From positions 3,348,001-3,412,000 of the forward strand of contig NZ_OY762974.1 in assembly GCF_963667135.1 (NCBI RefSeq): a stretch of DNA of 64,000 nucleotides, in the 5' to 3' direction. This DNA comes from an uncultured Macellibacteroides sp. (GTDB lineage: Bacteria > Bacteroidota > Bacteroidia > Bacteroidales > Tannerellaceae). The notes beneath the pieces were generated by a model. It made no database searches and was not told the DNA's origin. It worked only from the letters and a program-made list of their open reading frames with translations. This document shows, piece by piece, positions 1 through 7,957 of the stretch; position 1 is the stretch's first letter, and each line of letters opens with the position of its first letter. The position numbers and the translations under genes are program-made.

Positions 1-31
1 TAATGCTGCAAAGAAATTATCTTTGGTGGTG

Positions 32-39
32 TATCTTTG
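32..39 (+). promoter_or_regulatory. Predicted -7 box, M1 aminopeptidase
   Basis: TATCTTTG matches the Bacteroidetes sigma-AB -7 consensus TAnnTTTG. It lies 25 bp before the ATG at 65. This argues against the earlier in-frame start at 23, which would lie upstream of the transcript. Confidence 0.6.
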
Positions 40-64
40 TATTTATTTTCATACTACAAGAACT

Positions 65-2605
65 ATGCATCTATATAAATATCTTCTCCTCGCCGGTATT
101 GCTTTGTTAAGTTGTGCGTGTTCAGGCCCACGGACAATCAATGATGTTTTAATGAAACCCGGTGTATCGCTCCAGCTTGCCGAATTACGCAAACAGGAGA
201 TTACCGGATTGAAGTATAAACTCAGCTTCCGCATACCGGAGCAAAAGAGCGAAGAAGTATCCGGAGAAGTCATTTTGGATTTCTCTTACGACCGAAACAA
301 ACTAAGGAAAACACCTGGATTTGGGGGATTACTGCTTGATTGCCGTATCACTCCCGATAAGATACGCCTGGTCCGGGCCAATGGCAAAGAGATAAAAGGG
401 CAGGTTGTAAACGAGCATATTATTATTCCGGAATCGGCTGTAAGGAGAGGGAGCAACCAGATTGTTATTCAATTTGTTGCCGAGGATCAGTCGCTGAACC
501 GAAACGACGAATACCTCTATACGTTGCTGGTGCCTGATCGGGCCCGTACTCTTTTCCCTTGTTTCGAACAACCCGACCTGAAAGCCGAATTTACCTTGCA
601 ATTGGAAGTCCCCGCCAGGTGGACAGCTGTTTCGAATACAGCTATCCGCGAGGAGAAGGTAACTGATAACAGGAAAACTATCTTTTTTGCACCCACCGAA
701 CCACTTAGCACTTACCTGTTTTCGTTTGTTGCCGGACGATTGAATCGGACAGAACATTCGGAAGGCGGACGAACCATAGCGGCTTATCACCGGGAAACGG
801 ATCCGAATAAGCTGGCTCAGCTGGATACGATCTTCCACCAGGTATTCGCTTCCATAAAATGGATGGAGGAATATACGGGTATACCGTACCCGTTTGCTAA
901 ATACGACCTGATTATTCTCCCCGGATTTCAGTACGGGGGTATGGAACATACAGGGGCCACCCTTTACAACGACCGCCGGATGTTTCTGGATGAGCATCCT
1001 ACACCTGACGAAGAGTTGGGGCGCACGCAGCTGATTGCTCACGAGACAGCACATATGTGGTTTGGCGATCTGGTAACCATGGCTTGGTTTAATGATGTAT
1101 GGACCAAAGAGGTATTTGCCAATTACTTTGCCGCAAGTATTACCGAACCACTTTTTCCGAAGGTGAATTACCGGCTGACTAACTTGCGTACGTTTAATGC
1201 TGCCTCATTGGGTGAAGATCGTACGCCGGGAACAACCGCTATTCGTCAGCCGCTGGATAATCTTGGCAACGCCGGACTTATCTACGGGCAGATTATCTAT
1301 AACAAGGCTCCGATCGTAATGGAAAAGCTTGTGGAGTTAATGGGGAAGGAGGCTTACCAAAGCGGTATCCGCGCCTATTTGAAAACCTATGCCTACGGGA
1401 ATGCTACCTGGGACGATCTGATTGCTATTCTGGACAGTAAAACAGATGCCGACCTGAAGTTATTCAGCGAAGTGTGGGTAAATCAGAAAGGGATGCCTGA
1501 AATTGATACGGAGCTTATTGGTAACCGCCTGTTGGTCCGTCAGAGGGATCCGCTGGGACGAGGTCTAAGTTGGCCGCAACGTTTTATGGTTACACTTTGT
1601 GGCGAAAAGGAGTCTGTTGTAGAAATAAACCTTACAGATAGCTTGCTTGAGGTGCCTCTCGATTTTTACCCCGATTATGTTTTACCAAATACCGATGGCC
1701 GTGGTTACGGTCGCTTTCTCCTTTCCGGGAAAGCAGCCAACCATACCCTGGCGAACTGGTCTGCCGAAAAGAACGAAGTAACCCGCCTTTCGTTACTTAT
1801 GACGATTTACGAAAACTACCTGGCTAAGCATTTGCCGGCCAGTGTTGTGGCAGATGCCCTGATAAAAGGATTGCCTTTAGAAAAGAATCCGCTGATAGCA
1901 TCGGCTGTTATTGGCTATCTAAGCAGTTGTGCCGATGAATTGAATGGAGACGCGCGTTCTTTAATCGAACAAAAGATGTACGCGCTTAGTCAGACCCACT
2001 CGCTTCCTTCATCAAGGCAGCAATTGTTTCGTGCGGTAAACAGTCTGGTTGTTTCGCCGGAGGTTATTCAATCGCTTTACGGCGTATGGGATCAAGGGAA
2101 AAGCGAGCTATTGAGTGAGCGGGATTTTATGACACTCTCATACGAGCTGGCTCTCCGGATGCCTGATAAGAGTCAGTCCATACTTGACAGACAAAGGGAA
2201 CGGATTACGAACCCTGACCGTATCCGTGAGTTTGAATTTATCGCTCGCGCGCTTGATCCGGATACTGCCAAACTGGATAAACTGTTTCAATCATTACTGA
2301 TACCAGCCAACAGGCGTATGGAACCCTGGACCCAATCTGTTCTTTACTATCTGAATCATCCCCTGCGTGAGGACCATTCGGTCAAGTATATTCGTCCGGC
2401 TCTGGAAGCGTTGACGGATGTGCAACGAACCGGCGATATCTTTTTCCCCAGAGGATGGGTGGGCGCATTACTTGGAGGTCACCGTAGCCCGGCTGCTTAC
2501 AATGAAGTGCAGCGTTTTCTGACAGAACATCCGGACTATCAGCCTTTATTGAAAAATAAGATACTGCAAGCGGCTTATCCGCTGTTCCGACGGAACGAGA
2601 AATAA
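65..2605 (+). CDS. M1 family aminopeptidase, lipoprotein
   Basis: Zinc metallo-aminopeptidase that removes N-terminal residues from peptides, probably at the cell envelope. The protein is 846 residues from the ATG at 65. It opens with a lipoprotein signal peptide (LLSCAC, Cys near residue 17-19), so it should be lipid-anchored. The zinc motif HETAH is at residues 326-330 and the third ligand is E349 (HEXXH-18-E). The exopeptidase motif reads GGMEH at 291-295 where GxMEN is usual. The long C-terminal part is the helical ERAP1-like region. An in-frame start at 23 overlaps the promoter box and would bury the signal peptide, so 65 is preferred. It appears monocistronic. The family call is firm; the substrate is unknown. 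Confidence 0.93.
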   Translation: MHLYKYLLLAGIALLSCACSGPRTINDVLMKPGVSLQLAELRKQEITGLKYKLSFRIPEQKSEEVSGEVILDFSYDRNKLRKTPGFGGLLLDCRITPDKIRLVRANGKEIKGQVVNEHIIIPESAVRRGSNQIVIQFVAEDQSLNRNDEYLYTLLVPDRARTLFPCFEQPDLKAEFTLQLEVPARWTAVSNTAIREEKVTDNRKTIFFAPTEPLSTYLFSFVAGRLNRTEHSEGGRTIAAYHRETDPNKLAQLDTIFHQVFASIKWMEEYTGIPYPFAKYDLIILPGFQYGGMEHTGATLYNDRRMFLDEHPTPDEELGRTQLIAHETAHMWFGDLVTMAWFNDVWTKEVFANYFAASITEPLFPKVNYRLTNLRTFNAASLGEDRTPGTTAIRQPLDNLGNAGLIYGQIIYNKAPIVMEKLVELMGKEAYQSGIRAYLKTYAYGNATWDDLIAILDSKTDADLKLFSEVWVNQKGMPEIDTELIGNRLLVRQRDPLGRGLSWPQRFMVTLCGEKESVVEINLTDSLLEVPLDFYPDYVLPNTDGRGYGRFLLSGKAANHTLANWSAEKNEVTRLSLLMTIYENYLAKHLPASVVADALIKGLPLEKNPLIASAVIGYLSSCADELNGDARSLIEQKMYALSQTHSLPSSRQQLFRAVNSLVVSPEVIQSLYGVWDQGKSELLSERDFMTLSYELALRMPDKSQSILDRQRERITNPDRIREFEFIARALDPDTAKLDKLFQSLLIPANRRMEPWTQSVLYYLNHPLREDHSVKYIRPALEALTDVQRTGDIFFPRGWVGALLGGHRSPAAYNEVQRFLTEHPDYQPLLKNKILQAAYPLFRRNEK

Positions 2606-2622
2606 GGAGGTGTATTTACAAA

Positions 2623-2657
2623 TACTTTTGTATCTGTAATAATAAGCCCTATCTTTG
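2623..2657 (+). promoter_or_regulatory. Two predicted -7 boxes upstream of fsr
   Basis: TACTTTTG (2623-2630) and TATCTTTG (2650-2657) both fit TAnnTTTG. The second is 21 bp from the ATG at 2679 and excludes the TTG-initiated extension at 2655. Confidence 0.55.
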
Positions 2658-2678
2658 TACCTCGAAAAAAGTAATTTA

Positions 2679-3878
2679 ATGAATCAGTTCAAAGATAATG
2701 CGGTAACCGGAACCTCTTTCGGTATATTGTTGGCCCTTAGTTTTTCTCACCTGGCAAACGACACGTTACAGTCTGTAATCTCGGCGGTTTATCCCCTGTT
2801 GAAAGAGAGTCTGGCGCTCAGCTTTGCTCAGATTGGTATAATTACGCTTGTCTACCAGATATCGGCTTCGGTATTTCAGCCTGTTGTTGGTTATTACCTG
2901 GATAAAAAACCGAATCCGTGGTTTCTTCCCGTGGGTATGACTTTTACGATGACAGGTTTAACTACGCTTGCTTTTGCCCATACGATACTTCTCACGATAG
3001 TGGCCGTGTTTTTGGTTGGTATTGGCTCATCAATCCTTCATCCCGAGGCTTCCCGGCTAACTTCCATTGCATCGGGGGGAAAGAGGGGAATGGCACAGTC
3101 GCTTTTCCAGGTTGGGGGTAATCTGGGTGGTTCTTTCGGACCATTATTGGTGGCTCTTATTATTGCACCATACGGACAAAAACATATCGCGCTGTTTTCC
3201 ATATTGTCGGTTGTTTGTATCCTTGTTATGATTCCCGTTTGCAAGTGGTATAAAAAGAAACTGAAAGAAATGAAGGCGGGCAGAGGTCCCATACAACCCA
3301 TTAAGCATTTGGCCATATCCCGACCTAAACTGATCCTTTCGTTGGTTGTTTTGCTTATCTTGATTTTCTCGAAGTATGTGTATATGGCGAGTCTTACTAA
3401 TTATTATACGTTCTACCTGATCGAAAAGTTTGGCGTATCGGTTCAGCATTCGCAGTTCTACCTGTTCGGATTCCTTTTCGCAATTGCACTTGGAACACTG
3501 GCTGGCGGTCCGATTGGCGACAGGGTAGGGCGTAAGTATGTGATTTGGGTATCCATTCTTGGCGCGGCCCCTTTCAGTTTAATGATGCCCTATGCCGATT
3601 TGCAGTGGACCTGCATACTGAGTCTGATTATCGGGTTGATACTTTCGTCTGCTTTCTCGGCAATTCTGGTATATGCACAGGAATTGTTGCCTATGAAGCT
3701 GGGTTTGATCTCCGGCATGTTCTTTGGTCTTGCTTTTGGAATTGCCGGTATATCTGCCGCAATCATGGGAAACGTAGCCGATGAGAAGGGTATCGAATAT
3801 ATCTATCACATCGTTTCATTCATGCCTTTACTCGGAATTGTAACCTATTTCCTCCCCAATATCAAGAGAAAAGTGTAA
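2679..3878 (+). CDS. fsr: MFS transporter, fosmidomycin resistance type
   Basis: Drug exporter of the major facilitator superfamily in the inner membrane, 399 residues with about 12 hydrophobic segments. The start region (SFSHLANDTLQSVISAVYPLL) and the loop after TM2 (GYYLDKKPNPW) are characteristic of the Fsr subfamily. The second half has the MFS loop GPIGDRVGRKYV near residue 280. Fsr relatives export fosmidomycin; the natural substrate here is not shown. ATG 2679 is chosen because the -7 box ends at 2657. It is preceded by the M1 gene on the same strand but has its own promoter. Confidence 0.88.
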   Translation: MNQFKDNAVTGTSFGILLALSFSHLANDTLQSVISAVYPLLKESLALSFAQIGIITLVYQISASVFQPVVGYYLDKKPNPWFLPVGMTFTMTGLTTLAFAHTILLTIVAVFLVGIGSSILHPEASRLTSIASGGKRGMAQSLFQVGGNLGGSFGPLLVALIIAPYGQKHIALFSILSVVCILVMIPVCKWYKKKLKEMKAGRGPIQPIKHLAISRPKLILSLVVLLILIFSKYVYMASLTNYYTFYLIEKFGVSVQHSQFYLFGFLFAIALGTLAGGPIGDRVGRKYVIWVSILGAAPFSLMMPYADLQWTCILSLIIGLILSSAFSAILVYAQELLPMKLGLISGMFFGLAFGIAGISAAIMGNVADEKGIEYIYHIVSFMPLLGIVTYFLPNIKRKV

Positions 3879-4055
3879 TTAAATAGTTACCAGATATTTT
3901 TTGTTTTCTATAGGGGAATGATTTCTGTTTGTCACCGCTCATTATGAGTATCTTACGACGATATTCTTAAAAAAACAGCCTTCAAAGATAGTAATCTTCG
4001 AGCCCGCGTTTGTCACCTTTTGTCACGGTAAATGTTAAAATTCAAGGCGTATTTG

Positions 4056-4643
4056 CTACTTCTCAGAGACTCTATTCAATATATGTTGAATATAAGGAAT
4101 TACATCGTTCTGAACATTTTCGGTAGTCAGCCGGTGTTCCCCATCAAACCAGCGGATAAACCGATAGTTTTGCATGAACTCATCGGAACAATTTACCAGC
4201 GTGTCATTCTTTCCGAATAGTCCAAAAGTGTTATTCTTTTCAAAATCATCCAGATTTATGAACTGAGCACTTTCCAGTTGCTCATAACAGGCACAAAGCT
4301 TTTCCGTAATTTCAAACTGTGTAGCTCCATCTTTGCGAGGATTAAGAAAAGGAAGTATACCAATATTCTTTTTCATAAATTCAGAAACATGAAATGCCGG
4401 ATTTATTAGCAGCTTAGTATAGCCCCGAAGCTTTTGTGCAAACATTCCACCCATTGAAGTCCCAACAATAATATCAGGTTGCTCCTTTTTGCATAGTTTG
4501 GTCAGTAATGCCATTGCCTCCTCTGGATCGAATGGCAGGTCTGGAGCAATCACTGTATCCTCTGCCGTTAGTAATCTTTTCAGACTACTAACTGTAGAAG
4601 ATGCTCCTGATGAAGATAGTCCGTGAACGTACAAAATTTTCAT
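4056..4643 (-). CDS. YqiA-like alpha/beta hydrolase (esterase)
   Basis: Small cytoplasmic alpha/beta hydrolase of 195 residues, related to YqiA/UPF0227 esterases. It opens MKILYVHGLSSSG (oxyanion-region HG). The nucleophile elbow is GTSMGG near residue 63, and the likely catalytic His is in DGEHR near residue 170. There is no signal peptide or membrane segment. It stands alone, with AT-rich gaps on both sides. Family confidence is good; the substrate is unknown. Confidence 0.82.
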   Translation of the reverse strand: MKILYVHGLSSSGASSTVSSLKRLLTAEDTVIAPDLPFDPEEAMALLTKLCKKEQPDIIVGTSMGGMFAQKLRGYTKLLINPAFHVSEFMKKNIGILPFLNPRKDGATQFEITEKLCACYEQLESAQFINLDDFEKNNTFGLFGKNDTLVNCSDEFMQNYRFIRWFDGEHRLTTENVQNDVIPYIQHILNRVSEK

Positions 4644-4739
4644 ATGTTAGATTCGTTTTCTAATTTGTTAATTGTATTATTGTAAATAGATATAAGAACA
4701 TCTTATCTCTTCATTCAATAACTAAAATGGTTACTTATC

Positions 4740-4747
4740 CAAATGTA
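4740..4747 (-). promoter_or_regulatory. Predicted -7 box, YqiA-like esterase
   Basis: On the minus strand this reads TACATTTG, fitting TAnnTTTG. It is about 97 bp before the esterase start, giving a leader of roughly 90 nt. Confidence 0.4.
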
Positions 4748-4903
4748 CGACTATTAAATTATAAGAATGATTATGATTGAATAAATATATAAATCTAATT
4801 ATACCACACGCTTGAGTTCATTATTTCATATTTAAGAAACTTTTATATAATTATCTTGCCTCGCAAAGGGGTATAAATTTTTGATTTATTTGAGATTAAG
4901 GAG

Positions 4904-4919
4904 AATTACAGCTGTAATT
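4904..4919. promoter_or_regulatory. Perfect 16-bp palindrome, possible operator
   Basis: AATTACAGCTGTAATT is its own reverse complement. It lies 138 bp before the acyltransferase gene in an AT-rich divergent region, as expected of a site for a dimeric regulator. No partner is identified. Confidence 0.3.
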
Positions 4920-5056
4920 TTTGATGTTCTTAATTAAATTTAGACCCAAATTATTTTAAACTATTGATCTTTTGCAATTGTTTTTTTTCTACATTAGTGG
5001 TCGGGTTTCAATGTCGCTAATTATAATATGGTATTTTTTGAATGAAAAATTTAGGT

Positions 5057-5791
5057 ATGAAAAAGATTGTATCTTACCCTTTATCGATAATTTATTACGC
5101 GCTATTTTATTCTTTGCTGCTAGTATTTCATCCCATACAGTGGATATGTTTCAATTTATTTGGCTACGAAGCGCACAAAAAGAGCGTAGACCTGTTGAAC
5201 TTCTTCATGGTTGCTTATACTTATGTATTGGGAACAACTTACAAATTTGAAAATCTTGATTTAGTGCCACAAGGAGTGCCGCTTATCATTGCTGCCAATC
5301 ATCAAAGTATGTACGATATAGCCCCGATTAGTTGGTTTATGCGCCGCGTGCATCCCAAGTTTATAAGCAAGATCGAATTAGCCAAAGGTATTCCAAGCAT
5401 CTCCTATAACCTGAATCACGGAGGTTCGGTAGTGATTGATCGTAATAATCCCAGACAGAGTCTGCCTGCCATCAAGCAGATTGCCGAATACATTGAATTG
5501 AATAAGCGGTCGGTTGTTATATTTCCCGAAGGAACAAGAAGTAAAACAGGTATTCCGAAGCCCTTTGCCGAAAACGGATTGAAGATATTATGCAAATATG
5601 CACCCTCTGCCTACATTGTTCCGTTAACTATAAATAATTCATGGAAAATGACCCGATGGGGATCTTTTCCCTTGGGAGTGGGAAACAAGCTTACTTTTAC
5701 GGTTCATCCTCCCATGGCAATTGCAAATATGTCTTTCACGGAGATTTTTGAAAAAACAGAAAAAGCGGTAACAGGAGCAATACGCAACTAA
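5057..5791 (+). CDS. plsC: 1-acyl-glycerol-3-phosphate acyltransferase
   Basis: Membrane-associated acyltransferase that makes phosphatidic acid from lysophosphatidic acid in phospholipid synthesis. Motif I, NHQSMYD (HX4D, catalytic His), is near residue 80. Motif III, FPEGTRS, is near residue 155. The N-terminus is hydrophobic (YALFYSLLLVF). It is 244 residues from ATG 5057; an ATG five codons upstream (5042) is equally in frame. I prefer 5057 because the MKKI start precedes a typical membrane anchor, but this is uncertain. The next gene is an acyl-ACP desaturase, so the pair may jointly set membrane lipid composition. Confidence 0.88.
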   Translation: MKKIVSYPLSIIYYALFYSLLLVFHPIQWICFNLFGYEAHKKSVDLLNFFMVAYTYVLGTTYKFENLDLVPQGVPLIIAANHQSMYDIAPISWFMRRVHPKFISKIELAKGIPSISYNLNHGGSVVIDRNNPRQSLPAIKQIAEYIELNKRSVVIFPEGTRSKTGIPKPFAENGLKILCKYAPSAYIVPLTINNSWKMTRWGSFPLGVGNKLTFTVHPPMAIANMSFTEIFEKTEKAVTGAIRN

Positions 5792-5833
5792 GAGTAAACA
5801 ATTCGTTTCTTTAGGTTGTTGGTAAGTAGTATG

Positions 5834-5865
5834 CCATCTATGCAATTTCATCTATAGATGGTTTT
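5834..5865 (+). terminator. Possible weak terminator after plsC
   Basis: CCATCTA (5834-5840) pairs with TAGATGG (5855-5861), followed by TTTTT. The stem is short and AT-rich, so read-through into the desaturase gene is plausible. Confidence 0.35.
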
Positions 5866-5899
5866 TCTCTATTTATTACTTACTTTAAAATTATTCCTG

Positions 5900-6895
5900 A
5901 TGGCAATAAAAAATATCCGTTTAGAAGTGATGCACTTCCTGGAAAAGAATGTGGATGAGTTTATTAATCAATATTTAATCCCCGTTGAAAAGATATGGCA
6001 GCCAACCGACTTCTTACCTAATTCCGAAAATGATACCTTTTTTGAGGAAGTGAGAGAATTACGGGAGTTGGCAAAAGAGCTGCCCTACGATTTCTGGGTA
6101 GTATTGGTAGGAGATACCATCACCGAAGAAGCCCTTCCAACCTACGAATCCTGGTTGTTGGAAGTAGAAGGAATAGAAAACGGCGGTGTTGAAACCCGCA
6201 ACGGCTGGTCAAAGTGGATCAGGAATTGGACCGGCGAAGAAAATCGTCACGGGGATTTACTTAACAAGTATTTATACCTTTCGGGGAGAGTGAATATGAA
6301 GGAAATTGAACGAACAACCCAATACCTCATAAATGATGGCTTCGATATTGGTACCGGGCGCGATCCGTATAAAAATTTCGTTTATACCAGCTTTCAGGAA
6401 CTGGCTACATTTATATCCCACAACGGTATAGCCGATTTGGCAAAGAAAGCAGGCAACGATAAGCTGTCGCGCATGTGTAAACGCATTGCAGGCGACGAAA
6501 TAAGACATCATCTGGCATATAGCGAGTTTGTGAGTCGTATCTTCGAAATAGATCCAAGCGAAATGATGCTGGCTTTCAGCTATATGATGAAGCAAAAAAT
6601 CGTTATGCCTGCTCACTTTCTGCGAGAATCCGGACAGAAAATAGGTACAGCTTTCGAGGAGTTTTCGAACTCCGCACAGCGCATTGGCGTATATACGACC
6701 AACGACTATGTGGATATTATGCAGAAATTGATTGTAAAATGGAAAATCGACCAAATAACAAATCTGACCGATGATGCCGAACGTGCCAGGGATTACCTGA
6801 TGAAGCTTCCTGCCCGCATGGCAAAGATATCGGAAAGGTTGGTTATACCTACCGATCCGCATATCTTTAAATGGGTTACCCCTGCGGTGAAATAA
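5900..6895 (+). CDS. Acyl-ACP desaturase (diiron)
   Basis: Soluble fatty acid desaturase type 2 that puts a double bond into acyl-ACP using O2 and reduced ferredoxin. It is 331 residues from ATG 5900. The two carboxylate-histidine iron motifs are visible: EENRH at residues 113-117 and DEIRHH at 199-204. Their spacing is as in plant stearoyl-ACP desaturases. An upstream in-frame ATG (5858) would add a hydrophobic 14-residue stretch inside the terminator-like hairpin and is rejected. An O2-dependent enzyme is notable in what looks like an anaerobe; it may act at trace oxygen. Its neighbour plsC supports a lipid role. Confidence 0.9.
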   Translation: MAIKNIRLEVMHFLEKNVDEFINQYLIPVEKIWQPTDFLPNSENDTFFEEVRELRELAKELPYDFWVVLVGDTITEEALPTYESWLLEVEGIENGGVETRNGWSKWIRNWTGEENRHGDLLNKYLYLSGRVNMKEIERTTQYLINDGFDIGTGRDPYKNFVYTSFQELATFISHNGIADLAKKAGNDKLSRMCKRIAGDEIRHHLAYSEFVSRIFEIDPSEMMLAFSYMMKQKIVMPAHFLRESGQKIGTAFEEFSNSAQRIGVYTTNDYVDIMQKLIVKWKIDQITNLTDDAERARDYLMKLPARMAKISERLVIPTDPHIFKWVTPAVK

Positions 6896-6912
6896 AGAGT
6901 TCCTTCCTATAG

Positions 6913-7644
6913 TTACTCTCTGCAGGCTTTCATGATATCATCCCACGCGGCAGCCAGATCGTTCATGCTGGGGAAAAGGATATTGGCCCCTGCTTCCAGC
7001 AAAACGCTGTCGGGTAGGGGGCCGGTGTTTACGGCAATAGTAAAGATTCCTGCGGCAACAGCGGCCTCGACTCCCATTGGAGCATTTTCCACTACAAATG
7101 CTTCACTGGGTAGTACGCCTGCTTTATTTAATCCCATCAGATAAGGCTCGGGATGAGGCTTGCCAAATTGAACGTCGTAGGCGGTAACCATCCTTTCGGG
7201 GTCGAAAGATCCGGGAAAAGATAAATCCAGCTTGGATATGAGTGAATGTTGTCCCGATCCGGTAACAACAAGCGACTGCAATTTATATTTTTTTACTGCC
7301 TGCAACACTTCGGAAGCTCCTTCCATGGTGGAACCATCGTTGTATAGATTAAATAAATCAGACTTTTGCTTGTACATCTCCTGCTTTTCATCTTCAGTTG
7401 CGTCGCGGCCAAAGGTGCGCTGAAAAAGGAGGTTGATCGTACTCTCTCCCGTTCTTCCTTCAAACATATAAAAGTCCTGAGGCGTAGAGGTAAGATGATG
7501 CAGATTGGCCGTTTCGGTCCACGCACGTGCATGAAAGCGCATGGAGTCGTATAACACACCGTCCATATCGAATAAAACGGCTTTGGGGATAAGTGCTGTA
7601 AGTGAATTTCTATGTAGATAGCTTTGAATAGCTGTTTTTATCAT
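6913..7644 (-). CDS. HAD family phosphatase, PGM-like
   Basis: Haloacid dehalogenase-type phosphatase or phosphomutase with a helical cap of the beta-phosphoglucomutase group, 243 residues. Motif I is DMDGVLYDS near residue 26, with nucleophile and acid Asp. Motif II is VVTGSG, and motif III/IV lies around GKPHPEPYL and VENAPMGVEAA. It probably dephosphorylates a sugar phosphate; the substrate cannot be read from sequence. It is convergent with the desaturase and divergent from the GH9 gene. A -7 box sits at 7671-7678. Confidence 0.88.
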   Translation of the reverse strand: MIKTAIQSYLHRNSLTALIPKAVLFDMDGVLYDSMRFHARAWTETANLHHLTSTPQDFYMFEGRTGESTINLLFQRTFGRDATEDEKQEMYKQKSDLFNLYNDGSTMEGASEVLQAVKKYKLQSLVVTGSGQHSLISKLDLSFPGSFDPERMVTAYDVQFGKPHPEPYLMGLNKAGVLPSEAFVVENAPMGVEAAVAAGIFTIAVNTGPLPDSVLLEAGANILFPSMNDLAAAWDDIMKACRE

Positions 7645-7670
7645 TTTATAAGGTCTTTTGATGTATGCTA

Positions 7671-7678
7671 CAAATTTA
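7671..7678 (-). promoter_or_regulatory. Predicted -7 box, HAD phosphatase
   Basis: Reads TAAATTTG on the minus strand, 27 bp before the ATG at 7644. Confidence 0.5.
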
Positions 7679-7712
7679 AGCTAATTAGCCGGACAAATCA
7701 AGAAAGATTCAC

Positions 7713-7720
7713 TATGTTTG
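7713..7720 (+). promoter_or_regulatory. Candidate -7 box for GH9 gene
   Basis: TATGTTTG fits TAnnTTTG. Initiation near 7727 would place the compound palindrome in the 5' leader. A near-match with one extra base (TAATCTTTG, 7734-7742) would place the start inside the palindrome. Confidence 0.35.
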
Positions 7721-7745
7721 TTCTTCAAAGTAGTAATCTTTGTAT

Positions 7746-7809
7746 AAAAGCATGTACATGTAAATCAAAAAGGATGTACATCCTTTTCAATTTACATGTA
7801 CATGCTTTT
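7746..7809. promoter_or_regulatory. 64-bp compound palindrome, three TGTACA dyads
   Basis: The 20-bp arms 7746-7765 and 7790-7809 are exact reverse complements. Between them 7768-7787 is itself a perfect 20-bp palindrome. Only positions 7766-7767 against 7788-7789 mispair. Three ten-base dyads result: CATGTACATG (7751-7760), GATGTACATC (7773-7782) and CATGTACATG (7795-7804). Their centres are exactly 22 bp apart, about two helical turns. This is what an operator array for a dimeric regulator would look like. In RNA it would form a long hairpin. The controlled gene is most likely the GH9 glycosidase. Confidence 0.6.
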
Positions 7810-7957
7810 GTAAATTGCTTACTATCATTGTCAAAATTGTTGCCTTATTCAGATAAAAAAAGAGTAAGGAATTTAGGAATAATCACTTCCCGTTTGTCTT
7901 ATTAATGGAGTACGCATGTACTTCGTGTACCTTAATTCTAAATTTAAAGCTTTACAT

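Larger units (their letters stand above)
4644..5056. other. AT-rich 413-bp intergenic region with dyads
   Basis: Divergent region between the esterase (minus) and the acyltransferase (plus). It holds a minus-strand -7 box at 4740-4747 and a perfect 16-bp palindrome at 4904-4919. I see no convincing coding sequence, tRNA or repeat in it. No plus-strand TAnnTTTG box is evident before the acyltransferase. Confidence 0.5.
7645..7957. other. 313-bp divergent regulatory region before GH9
   Basis: Region between the HAD phosphatase (minus) and the GH9 gene (plus). It carries a minus-strand -7 box (7671-7678), a plus-strand -7 candidate (7713-7720) and a 64-bp compound palindrome (7746-7809). The remaining 148 bp up to the GH9 start show no clear signal beyond another CATGTAC at 7915-7921. 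A 93-codon open frame here spans the palindrome and resembles nothing. Confidence 0.5.

Noticed and set aside
329-1054. Long minus-strand frame of 241 codons inside the M1 aminopeptidase gene
   Set aside because: It lies wholly antisense to a firm CDS, has no recognisable motif and is a codon-bias shadow.
4972-5250. Frame overlapping the start of plsC in another register
   Set aside because: plsC carries diagnostic NHQSMYD and FPEGTRS motifs in its own frame.
7624-7905. 93-codon plus-strand frame before the GH9 gene
   Set aside because: It covers the compound palindrome, has no family resemblance and is interrupted by regulatory signals.
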